From Amycolatopsis sp. (GTDB taxonomy: Bacteria > Actinomycetota > Actinomycetes > Mycobacteriales > Pseudonocardiaceae), in the NCBI RefSeq assembly GCF_025464955.1, contig NZ_JAODNM010000119.1:1-63388 (forward strand): a DNA stretch of 63,388 bases, read 5' to 3'. How positions within the stretch are numbered: position 1 is the stretch's first letter; every line of letters begins with the position of its first letter. Below are positions 40,932 through 49,908 of the stretch, piece after piece. The notes under the pieces were generated by a model that was not told the origin of the DNA, ran no database searches, and saw nothing but the letters and a program-made list of their open reading frames with translations. The position numbers were made by a program, and so were the translations under genes.

Positions 40932-43151
40932 TCAGTGGAAGCGGCGGAGGCGGAGCGAGTTGGAGACGACGAAGACCGACGACAGGGCCATCGCGGCACC
41001 GGCGATCATCGGGTTGAGCAGGCCGGCCGCCGCCAGCGGCAACGCCGCGACGTTGTAACCGAACGCCCACACCAGGTTTCCGCGGATGGTCGCGAACGTC
41101 CGCCGCGCGAGCCGGATGGCGTCCGCGACGGCGCCGAGGTCGCTGCGGACCACGGTCAGGTCACCCGCCTCGATGGCGACGTCCGTGCCGGTACCCATGG
41201 CGATCCCGAGGTTCGACGTCGCGAGCGCGGGGGCGTCGTTGACGCCGTCGCCGACCATCGCGACGACCCGGCCCGCGGCCTGCAGCCGGGACACTACCTC
41301 GACCTTGCCCGCCGGCAGGACTCCCGCGACGACGTCGCCGGGCTCGATGCCGACCTCGGCGGCGACCGCCCGGGCAACGGTCTCGTTGTCCCCGGTCAGC
41401 AGGATCGGCCGCAGCCCCAACGCCTTCAGCCGCGTGATCGCGTCCCGAGCGGACAGCTTCACGGTGTCACCGACGCCGAGCACCCCTTGCGCACGACCGT
41501 CCCAACCGACCAGCACAGCCGTGTTGCCCTCACGTTCGACGTCGTCGCGCAGTTCACGCAGTGCTTCCGACACTCCGAACCCGCGCTCGGCGAAGAGCTG
41601 CGGGCGTCCGATCAGGACCTGTGTGCCATCGACGATCCCAGCCGCGCCAAGGCCTTCGGCGTTGACGAACTCGGAAACCTCCGGCACCGCACCGAACTTC
41701 TCCCGCGCGCCGGAAGCGATGGCTTGCGCGATCGGGTGTTCGGACGCGTCCTCGACGGCCCCGGCCAGCTCCAGCAGCCTGCCCGGGTCGACCCCGGCGT
41801 CAGCGTGGATCGCCCGCAGCGCCATTTTGCCCGTGGTCACCGTGCCGGTCTTGTCGAGCACGACGGTGTCGATCCGCCTGGTCGACTCCAGCACCTGCGG
41901 GCCCTTGATCAGGATCCCGAGCTGCGCCCCACGACCCGTGCCGACCAGCAGCGCTGTCGGCGTCGCGAGCCCGAGCGCGCAGGGGCAGGCGATGATCAGC
42001 ACGGCGACGGCGGCAGTGAACGCCGGCTCGACGCCATCACCGAAGGCCAGCCACGCGCCCAGCGTCAACGCCGCGAGCACCAGCACGACGGGCACGAACA
42101 CCCCGGACACCCGGTCCGCGAGCCGCTGGACGTCGGCTTTGCCGTTCTGGGCCTGCTCGACCAGCTTCGCCATCTGCGCCAGCTGCGTGTCCGCGCCGAC
42201 CTTGGTGGCCCGGACGACCAGGCGGCCGCCGACGTTCACCGTGCCGCCGACCACCGCGTCGCCCTCGCCGACCTCGCTGGGTACGGACTCGCCGGTCACC
42301 ATGCTGGTGTCGACCCCGGACCGGCCCCGCTCGACGACCCCGTCGGTCGCGATCTTCTCGCCGGGCCGGACGGCGAACTCCGCGCCGACGGCCAGTTCGG
42401 CGATCGGGACACGGACCTCTTCCCCGTCCCGCAGGATCGCGACGTCCTTCGCGCCCAACGACAACAGCGCCCGCAGCGCCGACCCCGCGCGTCGCTTCGA
42501 CCGCGCCTCGAAATAACGCCCGGCCAGCAGGAACGTCGTGACGCCGGCGGCGACCTCGAAGTAGATCGCGTCCGAACCGCCGCCGGTGAAGCTGAACCCG
42601 TGCTTCATGCCGATCATCCCGGCCTCGCCGAAGAACAGCGCGTACAGCGACCACCCGAGCGCGGCGAGGGTGCCCATCGACACCAGCGTGTCCATCGTGG
42701 ACGACCCGTGGCGCAGGTTCTGCCACGCGGCGCGGTGGAACGGCCAGGCACCCCAGGTGATCACCGGCAGCGCCAGTAGTAGCGACGCCCATTGCCAGTA
42801 TGGGAACTGCAACGCGGGGACCATCGACAGCAGAATGACCGGCCACGCGAGTTGCGCGGACACCAGCAGACGGGTGCCCAGGCCGTACTCGGAATCGACG
42901 TCTTCCGGTTTGGCGGGATCGGGCAGGGCCGCGGTGTAGCCTGCCTTCTCGACCGCGCCGATGAGCACCGCCGGGTCCGTGCCGGCGGGCACCGAAACCG
43001 TCGCCTTCTCGGTCGCGTAGTTGACCGTCGCGGACACTCCGTCGAGCTTGTTCAGCTTCCGTTCGATGCGGGACGCGCACGAAGCGCACGTCATCCCGCC
43101 GACGATGAGCTCGACCTGCTGGGCCGTGATCCTGTCCGTCGTCTGCGTCAC
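40932..43151 (-). CDS. copA: Copper-exporting P1B-type ATPase (CopA)
   Basis: The 739-residue pump exports Cu(I). It has an N-terminal heavy-metal domain with GGMTCASCASRIE near residue 18, the A-domain TGESVPSEV near 293, the CPC metal site IIACPCALGLATP near 390, the phosphorylation motif DKTGTVTTG near 433, SEHPIAQAIASG near 475, and GDGVNDAPALATSNLGIAMG near 645. The C-terminal YNVAALPLAA and MALSSVFVVSNSL supply the Tyr-Asn and Met/Ser-Ser residues of Cu(I) pumps. It starts at a GTG 7 bases after a TATAGT box, so the mRNA is probably leaderless. A CsoR-type palindrome covers the promoter. Confidence 0.95.
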   Translation of the reverse strand: MTQTTDRITAQQVELIVGGMTCASCASRIERKLNKLDGVSATVNYATEKATVSVPAGTDPAVLIGAVEKAGYTAALPDPAKPEDVDSEYGLGTRLLVSAQLAWPVILLSMVPALQFPYWQWASLLLALPVITWGAWPFHRAAWQNLRHGSSTMDTLVSMGTLAALGWSLYALFFGEAGMIGMKHGFSFTGGGSDAIYFEVAAGVTTFLLAGRYFEARSKRRAGSALRALLSLGAKDVAILRDGEEVRVPIAELAVGAEFAVRPGEKIATDGVVERGRSGVDTSMVTGESVPSEVGEGDAVVGGTVNVGGRLVVRATKVGADTQLAQMAKLVEQAQNGKADVQRLADRVSGVFVPVVLVLAALTLGAWLAFGDGVEPAFTAAVAVLIIACPCALGLATPTALLVGTGRGAQLGILIKGPQVLESTRRIDTVVLDKTGTVTTGKMALRAIHADAGVDPGRLLELAGAVEDASEHPIAQAIASGAREKFGAVPEVSEFVNAEGLGAAGIVDGTQVLIGRPQLFAERGFGVSEALRELRDDVEREGNTAVLVGWDGRAQGVLGVGDTVKLSARDAITRLKALGLRPILLTGDNETVARAVAAEVGIEPGDVVAGVLPAGKVEVVSRLQAAGRVVAMVGDGVNDAPALATSNLGIAMGTGTDVAIEAGDLTVVRSDLGAVADAIRLARRTFATIRGNLVWAFGYNVAALPLAAAGLLNPMIAGAAMALSSVFVVSNSLRLRRFH

Positions 43152-43158
43152 GCCCGCG

Positions 43159-43178
43159 ACTATACCCCTAGGGGGTAG
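43159..43178 (-). promoter_or_regulatory. CsoR-type operator and -10 box of copA
   Basis: TACCCCTAGGGGGTA (43163-43177) is the G/C-tract palindrome bound by copper-sensing CsoR repressors. On the minus strand TATAGT (43164-43159) forms a good -10, followed by 7 bases and then the GTG of copA. Repression with release by Cu(I) is the expected control. No csoR gene is in the window. Confidence 0.75.
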
Positions 43179-43197
43179 GGGTCACGACCGAGCGACG

Positions 43198-43857
43198 CTA
43201 GCGATACGTGAGTAACGCTGAGTCCGCACCCTCGAAGTGCGGATGTTCGTTGAACGACAACAAGGTCAGCCCGCCGCGGCCGGAGACGAGCTTGGTGATC
43301 CCCCCGTTGACCGTCACCCGGTTGAGCTTGAGCAGGCCGACTTCGGGGGTCCCGAGCAACGCTCCGCACACGGTCGCGATAACCCCGCCCGAGGTGAACA
43401 CCACCGCATGCTCGCCCTTGCCCAACTTCGCCGCGAGGTCCGTCAGCGCGCCGCGGACGCGGTCGAGGAACGCCGGCCAGGTTTCCGCGCACGGACCGTC
43501 CGCGCCGGCCTCGATCCACGAGGACAACGCCGCGTCCAACGCCACTTGGTACGCCCGAGAGTCATCCCCCTGCGCGACGCCGCCCGCGTGCTTCGCCGCG
43601 ATGTCGACGTGGTCGTACTCGTTCCAGCGCGGATCCTCACTCGCCACCAGCCCGCCATCGAGTTCGGCGAGCGCGGTGACCGCGGTATCCCGTTGCCGCG
43701 ACAGCGATCCCGTGCGGACCTGGCTGAAGGCGACCCCGCGTCGGCGCAGCTCGGCACCCGCCAGCTTCGACTGTGCGAACCCGCGTTCGGACAGCTTGTC
43801 GTAGTCGTCCGCGCCGAACGACGCCTGCCCGTGGCGGACCAGGTAGATCGCGCCCAT
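43198..43857 (-). CDS. Histidine phosphatase (phosphoglycerate mutase-like)
   Basis: The 219-residue protein starts MGAIYLVRHGQASFGADDYD, giving the RHG motif with the phospho-accepting His. The second catalytic His/Glu context follows in GKGEHAVVFTSGGVIATVCG. The ATG at 43857 overlaps the SDR stop by one base (TGATG), and the longer frame upstream is not credible. It is translationally coupled to the SDR. The substrate is unknown, since this superfamily ranges from sugar phosphates to proteins. Confidence 0.87.
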   Translation of the reverse strand: MGAIYLVRHGQASFGADDYDKLSERGFAQSKLAGAELRRRGVAFSQVRTGSLSRQRDTAVTALAELDGGLVASEDPRWNEYDHVDIAAKHAGGVAQGDDSRAYQVALDAALSSWIEAGADGPCAETWPAFLDRVRGALTDLAAKLGKGEHAVVFTSGGVIATVCGALLGTPEVGLLKLNRVTVNGGITKLVSGRGGLTLLSFNEHPHFEGADSALLTYR

Positions 43858-44606
43858 CAGCCGAACCTCTTCACGAAGCCCATCGGCGCGTACTTCATCA
43901 CCAGGCTGAGCGGCAGCCACGGGAAAGTCGGGACGTACGCCTTCGCGCCCTCGCTTTCGATCGCCTTGACCATGGCTTGAGCGCCCTTGAGCGCGGAGCT
44001 CATCAGCGGGGTCTTGCCGGCGCGAGCGGTCATCTCGCTCTCGATGTACCCCGGCAGCAGGGTGGTCACCTTGATCGGCGTGCCCAGTACCTCGGCCCGG
44101 ATGCCCTCGGCGAGCGTCGAGACGCCGGCCTTCGACGCCGCGTACGCCGTGAGGTTGCCCGGCATACCGCGCAGCGCACTCACGGACGAGACCACGACCA
44201 GGTGTCCCGCGTTCTGGTCGCGGAAGATCTCCATAGCCGCCTCGGCCTGGGCCAGCGCCGCGACGAAGTTGGTCTCGAGTGTCTGCTTGTTGGCGTCGAA
44301 GCGGCCGGTTCCGACCGGTTGTCCCTTACCGAGACCGGCGTTGATGACCACCCTGTCGAGCGTGCCGAGTTTCTCGCGGAACTCCTTGAACACGGTGAAG
44401 ACGCGGTCGTGGTCGTTGACGTCGAGTGCGCTGGTGAAGACCTCGACGCTGTGCGCTTCCCGCAGTTCCTCGGCCAACTCGTCGAGCCGCTCGGTGCGGC
44501 GGGCGCACAGCGCGAGGTTGCGCCCCTTCGCGGCGAACTGCCTGGCCATCCCTTCACCGAGGCCCGCGCTCGCCCCGGTGATCACAATGTTCTTCCGCAA
44601 GGTCAT
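43857..44606 (-). CDS. Short-chain dehydrogenase/reductase
   Basis: The 249-residue SDR has VITGASAGLGEGMARQFAAK at the N-terminus, VINAGLGKGQPVG near residue 86, catalytic YAASKAGVSTLAEGIRAEVL near 154, and a hydrophobic, basic C-terminus (WLPLSLVMKYAPMGFVKRFG) that may touch membrane. Such membrane-associated SDRs are frequent in mycolate-type and related actinobacteria as lipid reductases. It is coupled to the downstream phosphatase and lies 39 bases after the acyl-CoA synthetase gene. Confidence 0.87.
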   Translation of the reverse strand: MTLRKNIVITGASAGLGEGMARQFAAKGRNLALCARRTERLDELAEELREAHSVEVFTSALDVNDHDRVFTVFKEFREKLGTLDRVVINAGLGKGQPVGTGRFDANKQTLETNFVAALAQAEAAMEIFRDQNAGHLVVVSSVSALRGMPGNLTAYAASKAGVSTLAEGIRAEVLGTPIKVTTLLPGYIESEMTARAGKTPLMSSALKGAQAMVKAIESEGAKAYVPTFPWLPLSLVMKYAPMGFVKRFG

Positions 44607-44645
44607 GGCCCGGACAATACTCGCCAGTAACCTCCCCGCGCCCCA

Positions 44646-46280
44646 TCAGGAGAGCTTGGAGCGCAGGACCTTCCCGGTGGCGTTGCGCGGCAGCTCGTCG
44701 AGGAATTCGACGTCGCGCGGCACCTTGTAGCGGGCGAGGTTGTTCTTCACGTAGTCCCGCACGGTCTTGACGTCGAGGTCGGAGCCGTCGGCCCGCACCA
44801 CGAACGCCTTGAGCCGCTGGCCGAAGTCGTCGTCCGGCACGCCGATCACCGCGGCCTCGAGTACGTCATCCCGCTCGACGAGCAGGTTCTCGACCTCGAT
44901 CGGGAACACGTTCTCACCGCCGGAAACGATCATCTCGTCGTCGCGGCCGTCGATGAAGAGCAGCCCGTCCTCGTCGAAGTGACCGACGTCACCGCTGGAG
45001 AGCAGGCCGTCGATGATCTCCTTGTGCCGGCCGTCGGTGTACCCGCCGAAGCTCAGGCCGCTGCCGACGAACACGCGCCCGGTGACGTTCGGCTCGGTGA
45101 CCGGCTTGCCGTTGTGGTCGTAGAGCACGACCTTGCAGCCGACCGGCGCGCGGCCGACCGTGCCGGGAGCCTTGCGCCAGTCCTCCGGCGTCGCCACCGT
45201 GGCGACCGCGACCTCGGTCGAGCCGTACAGGTTGTGCACGACTTCGCCGAACGTCTCCGTGGCGCGGTTGCCCAGGTCAGGGGACAACGCGGAACCCGCG
45301 ACGAAGATGATCCGCAACGACGAGGTGTCGTACTTGGCGAGCACCTCGGCCGGGAGGTCGACGATCCGCTGCAGCATCGTCGGCACCAGCACCAGCGTCG
45401 TGCACTTGTGCTCTTCGACGCCCCGCAGCGTCTCCTCGGGATTGAACTTGCGGCGCAGCACGACCGTCGAGCCCAGCGCGAACGACAGGATGAACTGCGA
45501 AAGCCCGGTCCCGTGGAAGATCGGGGCACCCATATAGGTGCTCTCGCCGGCGCGCAGGGGGATGCGGTCGAGGAACTGCGCGGACGCCAGCGGCGAGGTG
45601 TGCGGCCGCGGCGCGCCCTTCGGCGTACCGGTGGTTCCGCTGGTCAGCAGCACAAAACCGCCGGGCTTCGCGGGGGCGGGCCACGGCCGGTCGTCGGTGC
45701 TGGCGATCAGCTCGTCCAGCACCGGGATCGTGCGGTCGGCGAGCTGGGTGTCGCCCTCGACCCAGGCCAGGTAGTGGTCGACGTCGGCGCTGATCGCGTC
45801 GAGCAGGCCGGTGAACTCCTCGTCGTAAACCAGGGCGGTGACGCCTTCGCGCGCGGCGACGTCAGCCAGTTGAGGCTTAGCGAAACCGGTGTTCATCAGC
45901 AGCAACCGGGCACCGAGCTTGCCGGCCGCGAGCATGGTGATGACCAGGCCGCGGTGGTCGCGGCAGAGGGCGGCGATCACCGAACCCGGGGTGATCCCGC
46001 GGGCAGCCCAGGCCCTGGCCAACGCGTTCGACTTCAGGTCGAGCTGCTTGAAGGTGAGCGGGCCGAGCTCGTCGACGAGCCCGATCGCCCGGGAGTCGCG
46101 GCGGGCGGCGATGTGCGCCGCGCCGGCGAACGGGCCGAACCTGCGGATCGCGACGATCGACCGGAGGCCTTCGTCGAGCCGGGGGAAGGGCACCAGGCCC
46201 GCCTGGCGCATCACTTCGACGCTGCGGACCGTTTCCGTCACCTTGGTGAGGATTTCGGACACGCTGGGCGGGTTCTTCAT
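44646..46280 (-). CDS. Acyl-CoA synthetase (FadD family)
   Basis: The 544-residue adenylate-forming enzyme converts a fatty acid to an acyl-AMP and then acyl-CoA. Motifs are FVLLTSGTTGTPKGAPRP near residue 208, NLYGSTEVAVATVATPED near 350, SGDVGHFDEDGLLFIDGRDD near 430, and the catalytic Lys in LPRNATGKVLRSKLS at the C-terminus. It is the first gene of a minus-strand cluster with an SDR and a phosphatase. Two tandem GTACCGnCGGT sites lie about 40 bases upstream. Confidence 0.92.
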   Translation of the reverse strand: MKNPPSVSEILTKVTETVRSVEVMRQAGLVPFPRLDEGLRSIVAIRRFGPFAGAAHIAARRDSRAIGLVDELGPLTFKQLDLKSNALARAWAARGITPGSVIAALCRDHRGLVITMLAAGKLGARLLLMNTGFAKPQLADVAAREGVTALVYDEEFTGLLDAISADVDHYLAWVEGDTQLADRTIPVLDELIASTDDRPWPAPAKPGGFVLLTSGTTGTPKGAPRPHTSPLASAQFLDRIPLRAGESTYMGAPIFHGTGLSQFILSFALGSTVVLRRKFNPEETLRGVEEHKCTTLVLVPTMLQRIVDLPAEVLAKYDTSSLRIIFVAGSALSPDLGNRATETFGEVVHNLYGSTEVAVATVATPEDWRKAPGTVGRAPVGCKVVLYDHNGKPVTEPNVTGRVFVGSGLSFGGYTDGRHKEIIDGLLSSGDVGHFDEDGLLFIDGRDDEMIVSGGENVFPIEVENLLVERDDVLEAAVIGVPDDDFGQRLKAFVVRADGSDLDVKTVRDYVKNNLARYKVPRDVEFLDELPRNATGKVLRSKLS

Positions 46281-46320
46281 ACGGGCACCTCCATTGCTGC
46301 TGCCGTAACGCTCGCGTGCC

Positions 46321-46350
46321 GTACCGCCGGTCTCGACGTACCGACGGTAT
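46321..46350. promoter_or_regulatory. Tandem GTACCGnCGGT half-palindromes upstream of the acyl-CoA synthetase
   Basis: GTACCGCCGGT (46321-46331) and GTACCGACGGT (46338-46348) are nearly identical palindromic units 17 bases apart, 41-70 bases upstream of the acyl-CoA synthetase start. Spacing and form fit a TetR-type operator that binds two dimers. The plus-strand polymerase gene begins 80 bases further on. Confidence 0.45.
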
Positions 46351-46429
46351 GGCCGCCGTCCGACAGTATCCGAACCATCCGGTGGGCGCGAGAGTGAGAA
46401 CTGTCGGTGGTGGCGCGCAGAATGGGCAC

Positions 46430-48136
46430 GTGCTGGTGATCGTGGGAGCGGAGGCGTCGCAGGAAGCCGCGTACGCCGTGCTCGTCCCGGGTGAGCCCGC
46501 GCTCGGGCGGCGAGGGCTGGCGCCGGACGAGCTCGCGCGCTACGCGGCCGAGCTGGAGCGCGAGCACTCGCCGCGCTGGGTCTTCCCTGCCGTCGAATCG
46601 GTGTACCCCGTGCTGCTGCGTGCGGATGTGCGTCTCCGACGCTGTCACGACCTCACTCTCGCCGAGGGCCTGCTGCTCGCCCACGAAGGCCGCAACGGCG
46701 AGCCACGGGAGTTGGCCGCGGCGCTCGCTCGGGCGAATGGCACCGAACCACCGCCGGATGTCGGTTACGCCGACGAGGATCGGCATCCCACGCTGTTCGA
46801 CGCGCGGGGGTCGGGGCTGCCGCCGGGGGTCAACGCGGTCGACGCCGCCGAGATCGTCCTCGCCGAACAGGAACGGCGGATTGCGGAAACGGCGTTTCCC
46901 GACCGGATGCGGCTGTTGATCGCGGCCGAGTCCGCCAGCGCCCTCGCGGCTGCCGAGATGTCCGCCGACGGCCTGCCGTGGCGCGCGGATCTGCACGCCG
47001 CGCTGCTCACCGAGCTGTTCGGCCCCCGGCTGCCGGCCGGGCAGCGGCCGCGGCGGCTGGTGGAGCTCGCGGCGAAGGTCAGCGCGGCGTTCGGACGTCC
47101 GGTGAACCCGGACTCGCCGCCGGAGGTGGTCAGGGCGCTGTCGCGGGCGGGTATCGAGGTCCCGGCGGCCCGGGCTCATCTGCTGCGGGACATCGACCAC
47201 CCCGCGATCCCGCCGCTGCTGGAGTACAAGGAACTCGCCAGGCTGTACGCGGCGAACGGCTGGTCGTGGCTGGCGGACTGGGTGTCCGACGACCGGTTCC
47301 GGCCGATCTACGTCGTCGGCGGGGTGGTGTCCGGCCGGTGGGCCAGCCGCGGCGGCGGCGCGCTGCAGATCCCGAAAACCCTGCGGACGTGCGTGCGCGC
47401 CGACGAGGGCTGGAAGCTCGTGGTGGCCGACGCGGCCCAGCTCGAGCCCAGGGTGCTCACGGCGCTGTCGGGCGACCGGAAGCTGGCGGACGTCGCGTCG
47501 TCCACCGACCTCTACGCGAGCCTCGCCGAGGCGATGTTCGCCGGCGGGCACAAGATCGCGATCAAGCACTGGGACGACCGCGATGACCGCGCCCGCGCGA
47601 AGATCGCGATGCTGTCGGCTATGTACGGCGGTACGTCCGGCGAAGCGGGTCCACTGCTCGCCTTGCTGCGCAACCGTTTCCCGGAGGCAGTGTCCTATGT
47701 GGAACACGCGGCGCAGGCCGGGGAACGCGGCGAGCGGGTGCGGTCGAAGCTCGGCAGGACGTCCCCGGCACCGTCGGAGGCCTGGCGGGCACTGACCGGA
47801 GGGGCGTCCGACAGCGCCGCCGACGAGACCCAAGCCCGCCGGGCGGCCCGCAACTGGGGCCGGTTCACGCGCAACTTCGTCGTCCAGGCGTCCGCCGCCG
47901 ACATGACGGCCGTCCTGCTCGCGACCCTCCGCCAGCGCCTGCCCGCCCCGGCCCACCTCGTGTTCTTCCAGCACGACGAAGTCCTCGTGCACACCCCGGC
48001 GGAGTTGGCCGACGAGGTGTCCAAGCACATCGAGGAAAGCGTCGCCGAAGCCGCGTCCCTGCTCTTCGGGGCCTCGTGCCCGGTGCGCTTCCCCATGCAC
48101 ATCGCGTCCGTCGACTGCTACGCCGACGCGAAGTAA
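46430..48136 (+). CDS. Bifunctional 3'-5' exonuclease/DNA polymerase, PolA-like
   Basis: The 568-residue protein is an actinobacterial PolA-like enzyme without the 5' nuclease domain. Its polymerase part has SGRWASRGGGALQIPKTLRT near residue 302, motif A VVADAAQLEPRVLTALSGD near 330 (D..Q.E.R retained), motif B KIAMLSAMYGGTSGEAG near 390, and motif C FFQHDEVLVH near 510. The N-terminal third is a degenerate exonuclease-like domain. The GTG at 46430 is preferred; the frame is open for 38 more codons upstream but the family begins near this point. It is convergent with the ferredoxin reductase gene. Confidence 0.85.
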   Translation: MLVIVGAEASQEAAYAVLVPGEPALGRRGLAPDELARYAAELEREHSPRWVFPAVESVYPVLLRADVRLRRCHDLTLAEGLLLAHEGRNGEPRELAAALARANGTEPPPDVGYADEDRHPTLFDARGSGLPPGVNAVDAAEIVLAEQERRIAETAFPDRMRLLIAAESASALAAAEMSADGLPWRADLHAALLTELFGPRLPAGQRPRRLVELAAKVSAAFGRPVNPDSPPEVVRALSRAGIEVPAARAHLLRDIDHPAIPPLLEYKELARLYAANGWSWLADWVSDDRFRPIYVVGGVVSGRWASRGGGALQIPKTLRTCVRADEGWKLVVADAAQLEPRVLTALSGDRKLADVASSTDLYASLAEAMFAGGHKIAIKHWDDRDDRARAKIAMLSAMYGGTSGEAGPLLALLRNRFPEAVSYVEHAAQAGERGERVRSKLGRTSPAPSEAWRALTGGASDSAADETQARRAARNWGRFTRNFVVQASAADMTAVLLATLRQRLPAPAHLVFFQHDEVLVHTPAELADEVSKHIEESVAEAASLLFGASCPVRFPMHIASVDCYADAK

Positions 48137-48147
48137 CGCACCACCAC

Positions 48148-48212
48148 CGCAACTCGACGGCGAGTTGCGATCCTTAGCGTACGCAACTACAGCAACTCGA
48201 CGGCGAGTTGCG
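48148..48212. repeat. Two GCAACTCG hairpin repeats between convergent genes
   Basis: GCAACTCGACGGCGAGTTGC occurs twice (48148-48169 with flanking C/G, and 48192-48211) in the 81-base gap. Each forms an 8-9-bp stem with an ACGG loop. These copies are identical to those at 40573, 40821, 40863 and 58879 and have the same orientation. They probably form a paired terminator here. Confidence 0.9.
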
Positions 48213-48217
48213 GTCTC

Positions 48218-49444
48218 CTAGGCGAGGGTGGCGAGGTCGGCGGAGGTCAGCGCGTCGTCGGTGACCTTGACACGCGAGTCGACGAGGCGTTGAAGGGCGT
48301 CGCCGTCGTCCCACATGTTCACGTTCATTGCCGCGCTCACCTCCCCTGCGGGAGTCACCCAGAACGCGGTGAACTCCCGCGAGGCCAGGTCACCCCGGAC
48401 GACCAGGCGGTCCGTGTCGAGGTTGGCGAGGCCCCGGTATTCGCAGCCCAGGTCGTACTGGTCCGAGAAGAAGTACGGCGTCTGGAGGTACGGCTCGTTC
48501 TCGCCGATGAGGTTGCCGGCCACGTGCGCGCCCTGGTTCTTCGCGTTGGACCAGTGTTCGACGCGCACCCGCCTGCCGTAGCGCGGGTGGAAGTGCGCGG
48601 CGATGTCGCCGACGGCGTAGACATCCGGGGCCGCGGTGCGCAGACCGGCGTCGACGCACACACCGCCGTCATCGGACAGTTCGAGCCCGGCGACGTGAGC
48701 GAGTTCGACGCGTGGCGCGGCACCGACAGCGACGAGTACGACGTCGGCAGCGAGTTCGTCGCCGTTCGACAGGCGCACGCCCCGCACACCGTCGGGTCCG
48801 CCGGTGAATTCGGTGACCCCGGCGCCGAACCGCCAGTTGACGCCGTGTTCGGCGTGCAGGTCGCGGAACACCCCAGCGATCTCCGAGCCCAGCACGGAAA
48901 CCAGCGGCGCGGAGTTCGGTTCGATCACCGTCACGTCGGCGCCGTGCTTGCGGGCGGCGGCTGCCGTTTCACTGCCGATCCAGCCGGCGCCGACGATCAC
49001 CACGCGTTCCGCGTCGATGAACGCCGACCGCAGCGCGAGAGAGTCGTCCAGCGAGCGCAGCGTCCGCAGCCCGGGCAGGTCGCCGCCGGGCACCGGCAGC
49101 GAGCGCGGCTTGGACCCGGTCGCCAGCAGCAGCCGGTCGAACCGGTGCTCGCCGCCGGCGTCGTCGAGCACCAGCCGGGCGCCGAGTTCGATGCGAGTCG
49201 CGGTGACGCCACGCTGCAAGGTGATGTCCTGTTCGGCATAGAAGCCCTCGTCGTGAACCCAGTCCGGGTCGTCGCCTTCACCGAGCAACACTCGTTTGGA
49301 CAGCGGCGGCAGTTCGTACGGGCGATGCGGGTCGGAGCCGAGGAGGAGTATTTCGCCCTGATAGCCGCGTTCACGCAACCCCGCGGCGGCGGAAGCGCCC
49401 GCCAGTCCGGCGCCGATGATCACGATTCGCTTGACGTCCGACAT
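48218..49444 (-). CDS. FAD-dependent ferredoxin reductase-type oxidoreductase
   Basis: The 408-residue flavoprotein resembles ferredoxin/rubredoxin reductases that feed P450s or ring dioxygenases. It has an FAD motif VIIGAGLAGASAAAGLRERG near residue 8, YELPPLSKRVLLGEGDD near 43, the NAD motif VVIVGAGWIGSETAAAARKH near 145, and VYAVGDIAAHFHPRYGRRV near 270. A C-terminal reductase domain follows (FWVTPAGEVSAAMNVNMWDD). AAGGAG precedes the ATG at 49444. No ferredoxin or oxygenase gene is next to it. Confidence 0.9.
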   Translation of the reverse strand: MSDVKRIVIIGAGLAGASAAAGLRERGYQGEILLLGSDPHRPYELPPLSKRVLLGEGDDPDWVHDEGFYAEQDITLQRGVTATRIELGARLVLDDAGGEHRFDRLLLATGSKPRSLPVPGGDLPGLRTLRSLDDSLALRSAFIDAERVVIVGAGWIGSETAAAARKHGADVTVIEPNSAPLVSVLGSEIAGVFRDLHAEHGVNWRFGAGVTEFTGGPDGVRGVRLSNGDELAADVVLVAVGAAPRVELAHVAGLELSDDGGVCVDAGLRTAAPDVYAVGDIAAHFHPRYGRRVRVEHWSNAKNQGAHVAGNLIGENEPYLQTPYFFSDQYDLGCEYRGLANLDTDRLVVRGDLASREFTAFWVTPAGEVSAAMNVNMWDDGDALQRLVDSRVKVTDDALTSADLATLA

Positions 49445-49658
49445 CACTGTCTCCTTGACTCCGAGCAGGCTCCCGAGCACGAGTACCACCGGACGTTACC
49501 GCTGTTCCGACCCAGCGGCAGACGTCGGCCGACCCACCCGTCAACCCACGGCCTAACCCATCGGTAGGAATTTGCGGACAACCGCGTCACGAGCTGGAGG
49601 ACGGCCCGTCCCAGCCTCAGGAAGCAGGTCCGCGAGTACGAATCGGAGGGCGACTACC

Positions 49659-49862
49659 GTGGCGTCTCGAGACGAATGGTCGATCAGCTGCCGCGATCTG
49701 GCCGGCAGGCGCAGAGACGTGACCGTCTTCGTGAGCAGCGACAAAGTGGTCCTCGTCGCACCACCCGGCGAAGCCGCGGTGCTCGGTCCACTCGACGTCG
49801 GACGGCTGCGCGCGGCCCTGCGCGACGCCGTAGTAGTAGTGGCGCAAACCCCTGCCGAGTGA
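49659..49862 (+). CDS. Small hypothetical protein
   Basis: This 67-residue frame begins at a GTG preceded by GGAGGG at 8 bases. It reads VASRDEWSISCRDLAGRRRD and then DVTVFVSSDKVVLVAPPGEA, with alternating strands and a short C-terminal helix (LDVGRLRAALRDAVVVVAQ). I do not recognise the family. The good ribosome-binding site and typical codon use support it being real. An earlier ATG at 49572 gives an unlikely Arg/Ser-rich extension. It ends 46 bases before the reductase fusion gene. Confidence 0.55.
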   Translation: MASRDEWSISCRDLAGRRRDVTVFVSSDKVVLVAPPGEAAVLGPLDVGRLRAALRDAVVVVAQTPAE

Positions 49863-49874
49863 CGTCACCCTCTT

Positions 49875-49890
49875 CCTACTCGCGGGTAGG
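49875..49890. promoter_or_regulatory. Candidate operator CCTACTCGCGGGTAGG
   Basis: This 16-bp near-palindrome (14 of 16 bases symmetric) lies 19 bases before the start of the acyl-reductase/SDR fusion gene. It is a typical TetR-type operator in size and position, and would overlap the core promoter. Confidence 0.5.
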
Positions 49891-49908
49891 TAGTGGCATC
49901 ATCGAGGC

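Noticed and set aside
46277..48100. 607-codon minus-strand frame over the PolA-like gene
   Set aside because: The plus-strand frame has clear polymerase motifs A, B and C; the antisense frame has none.
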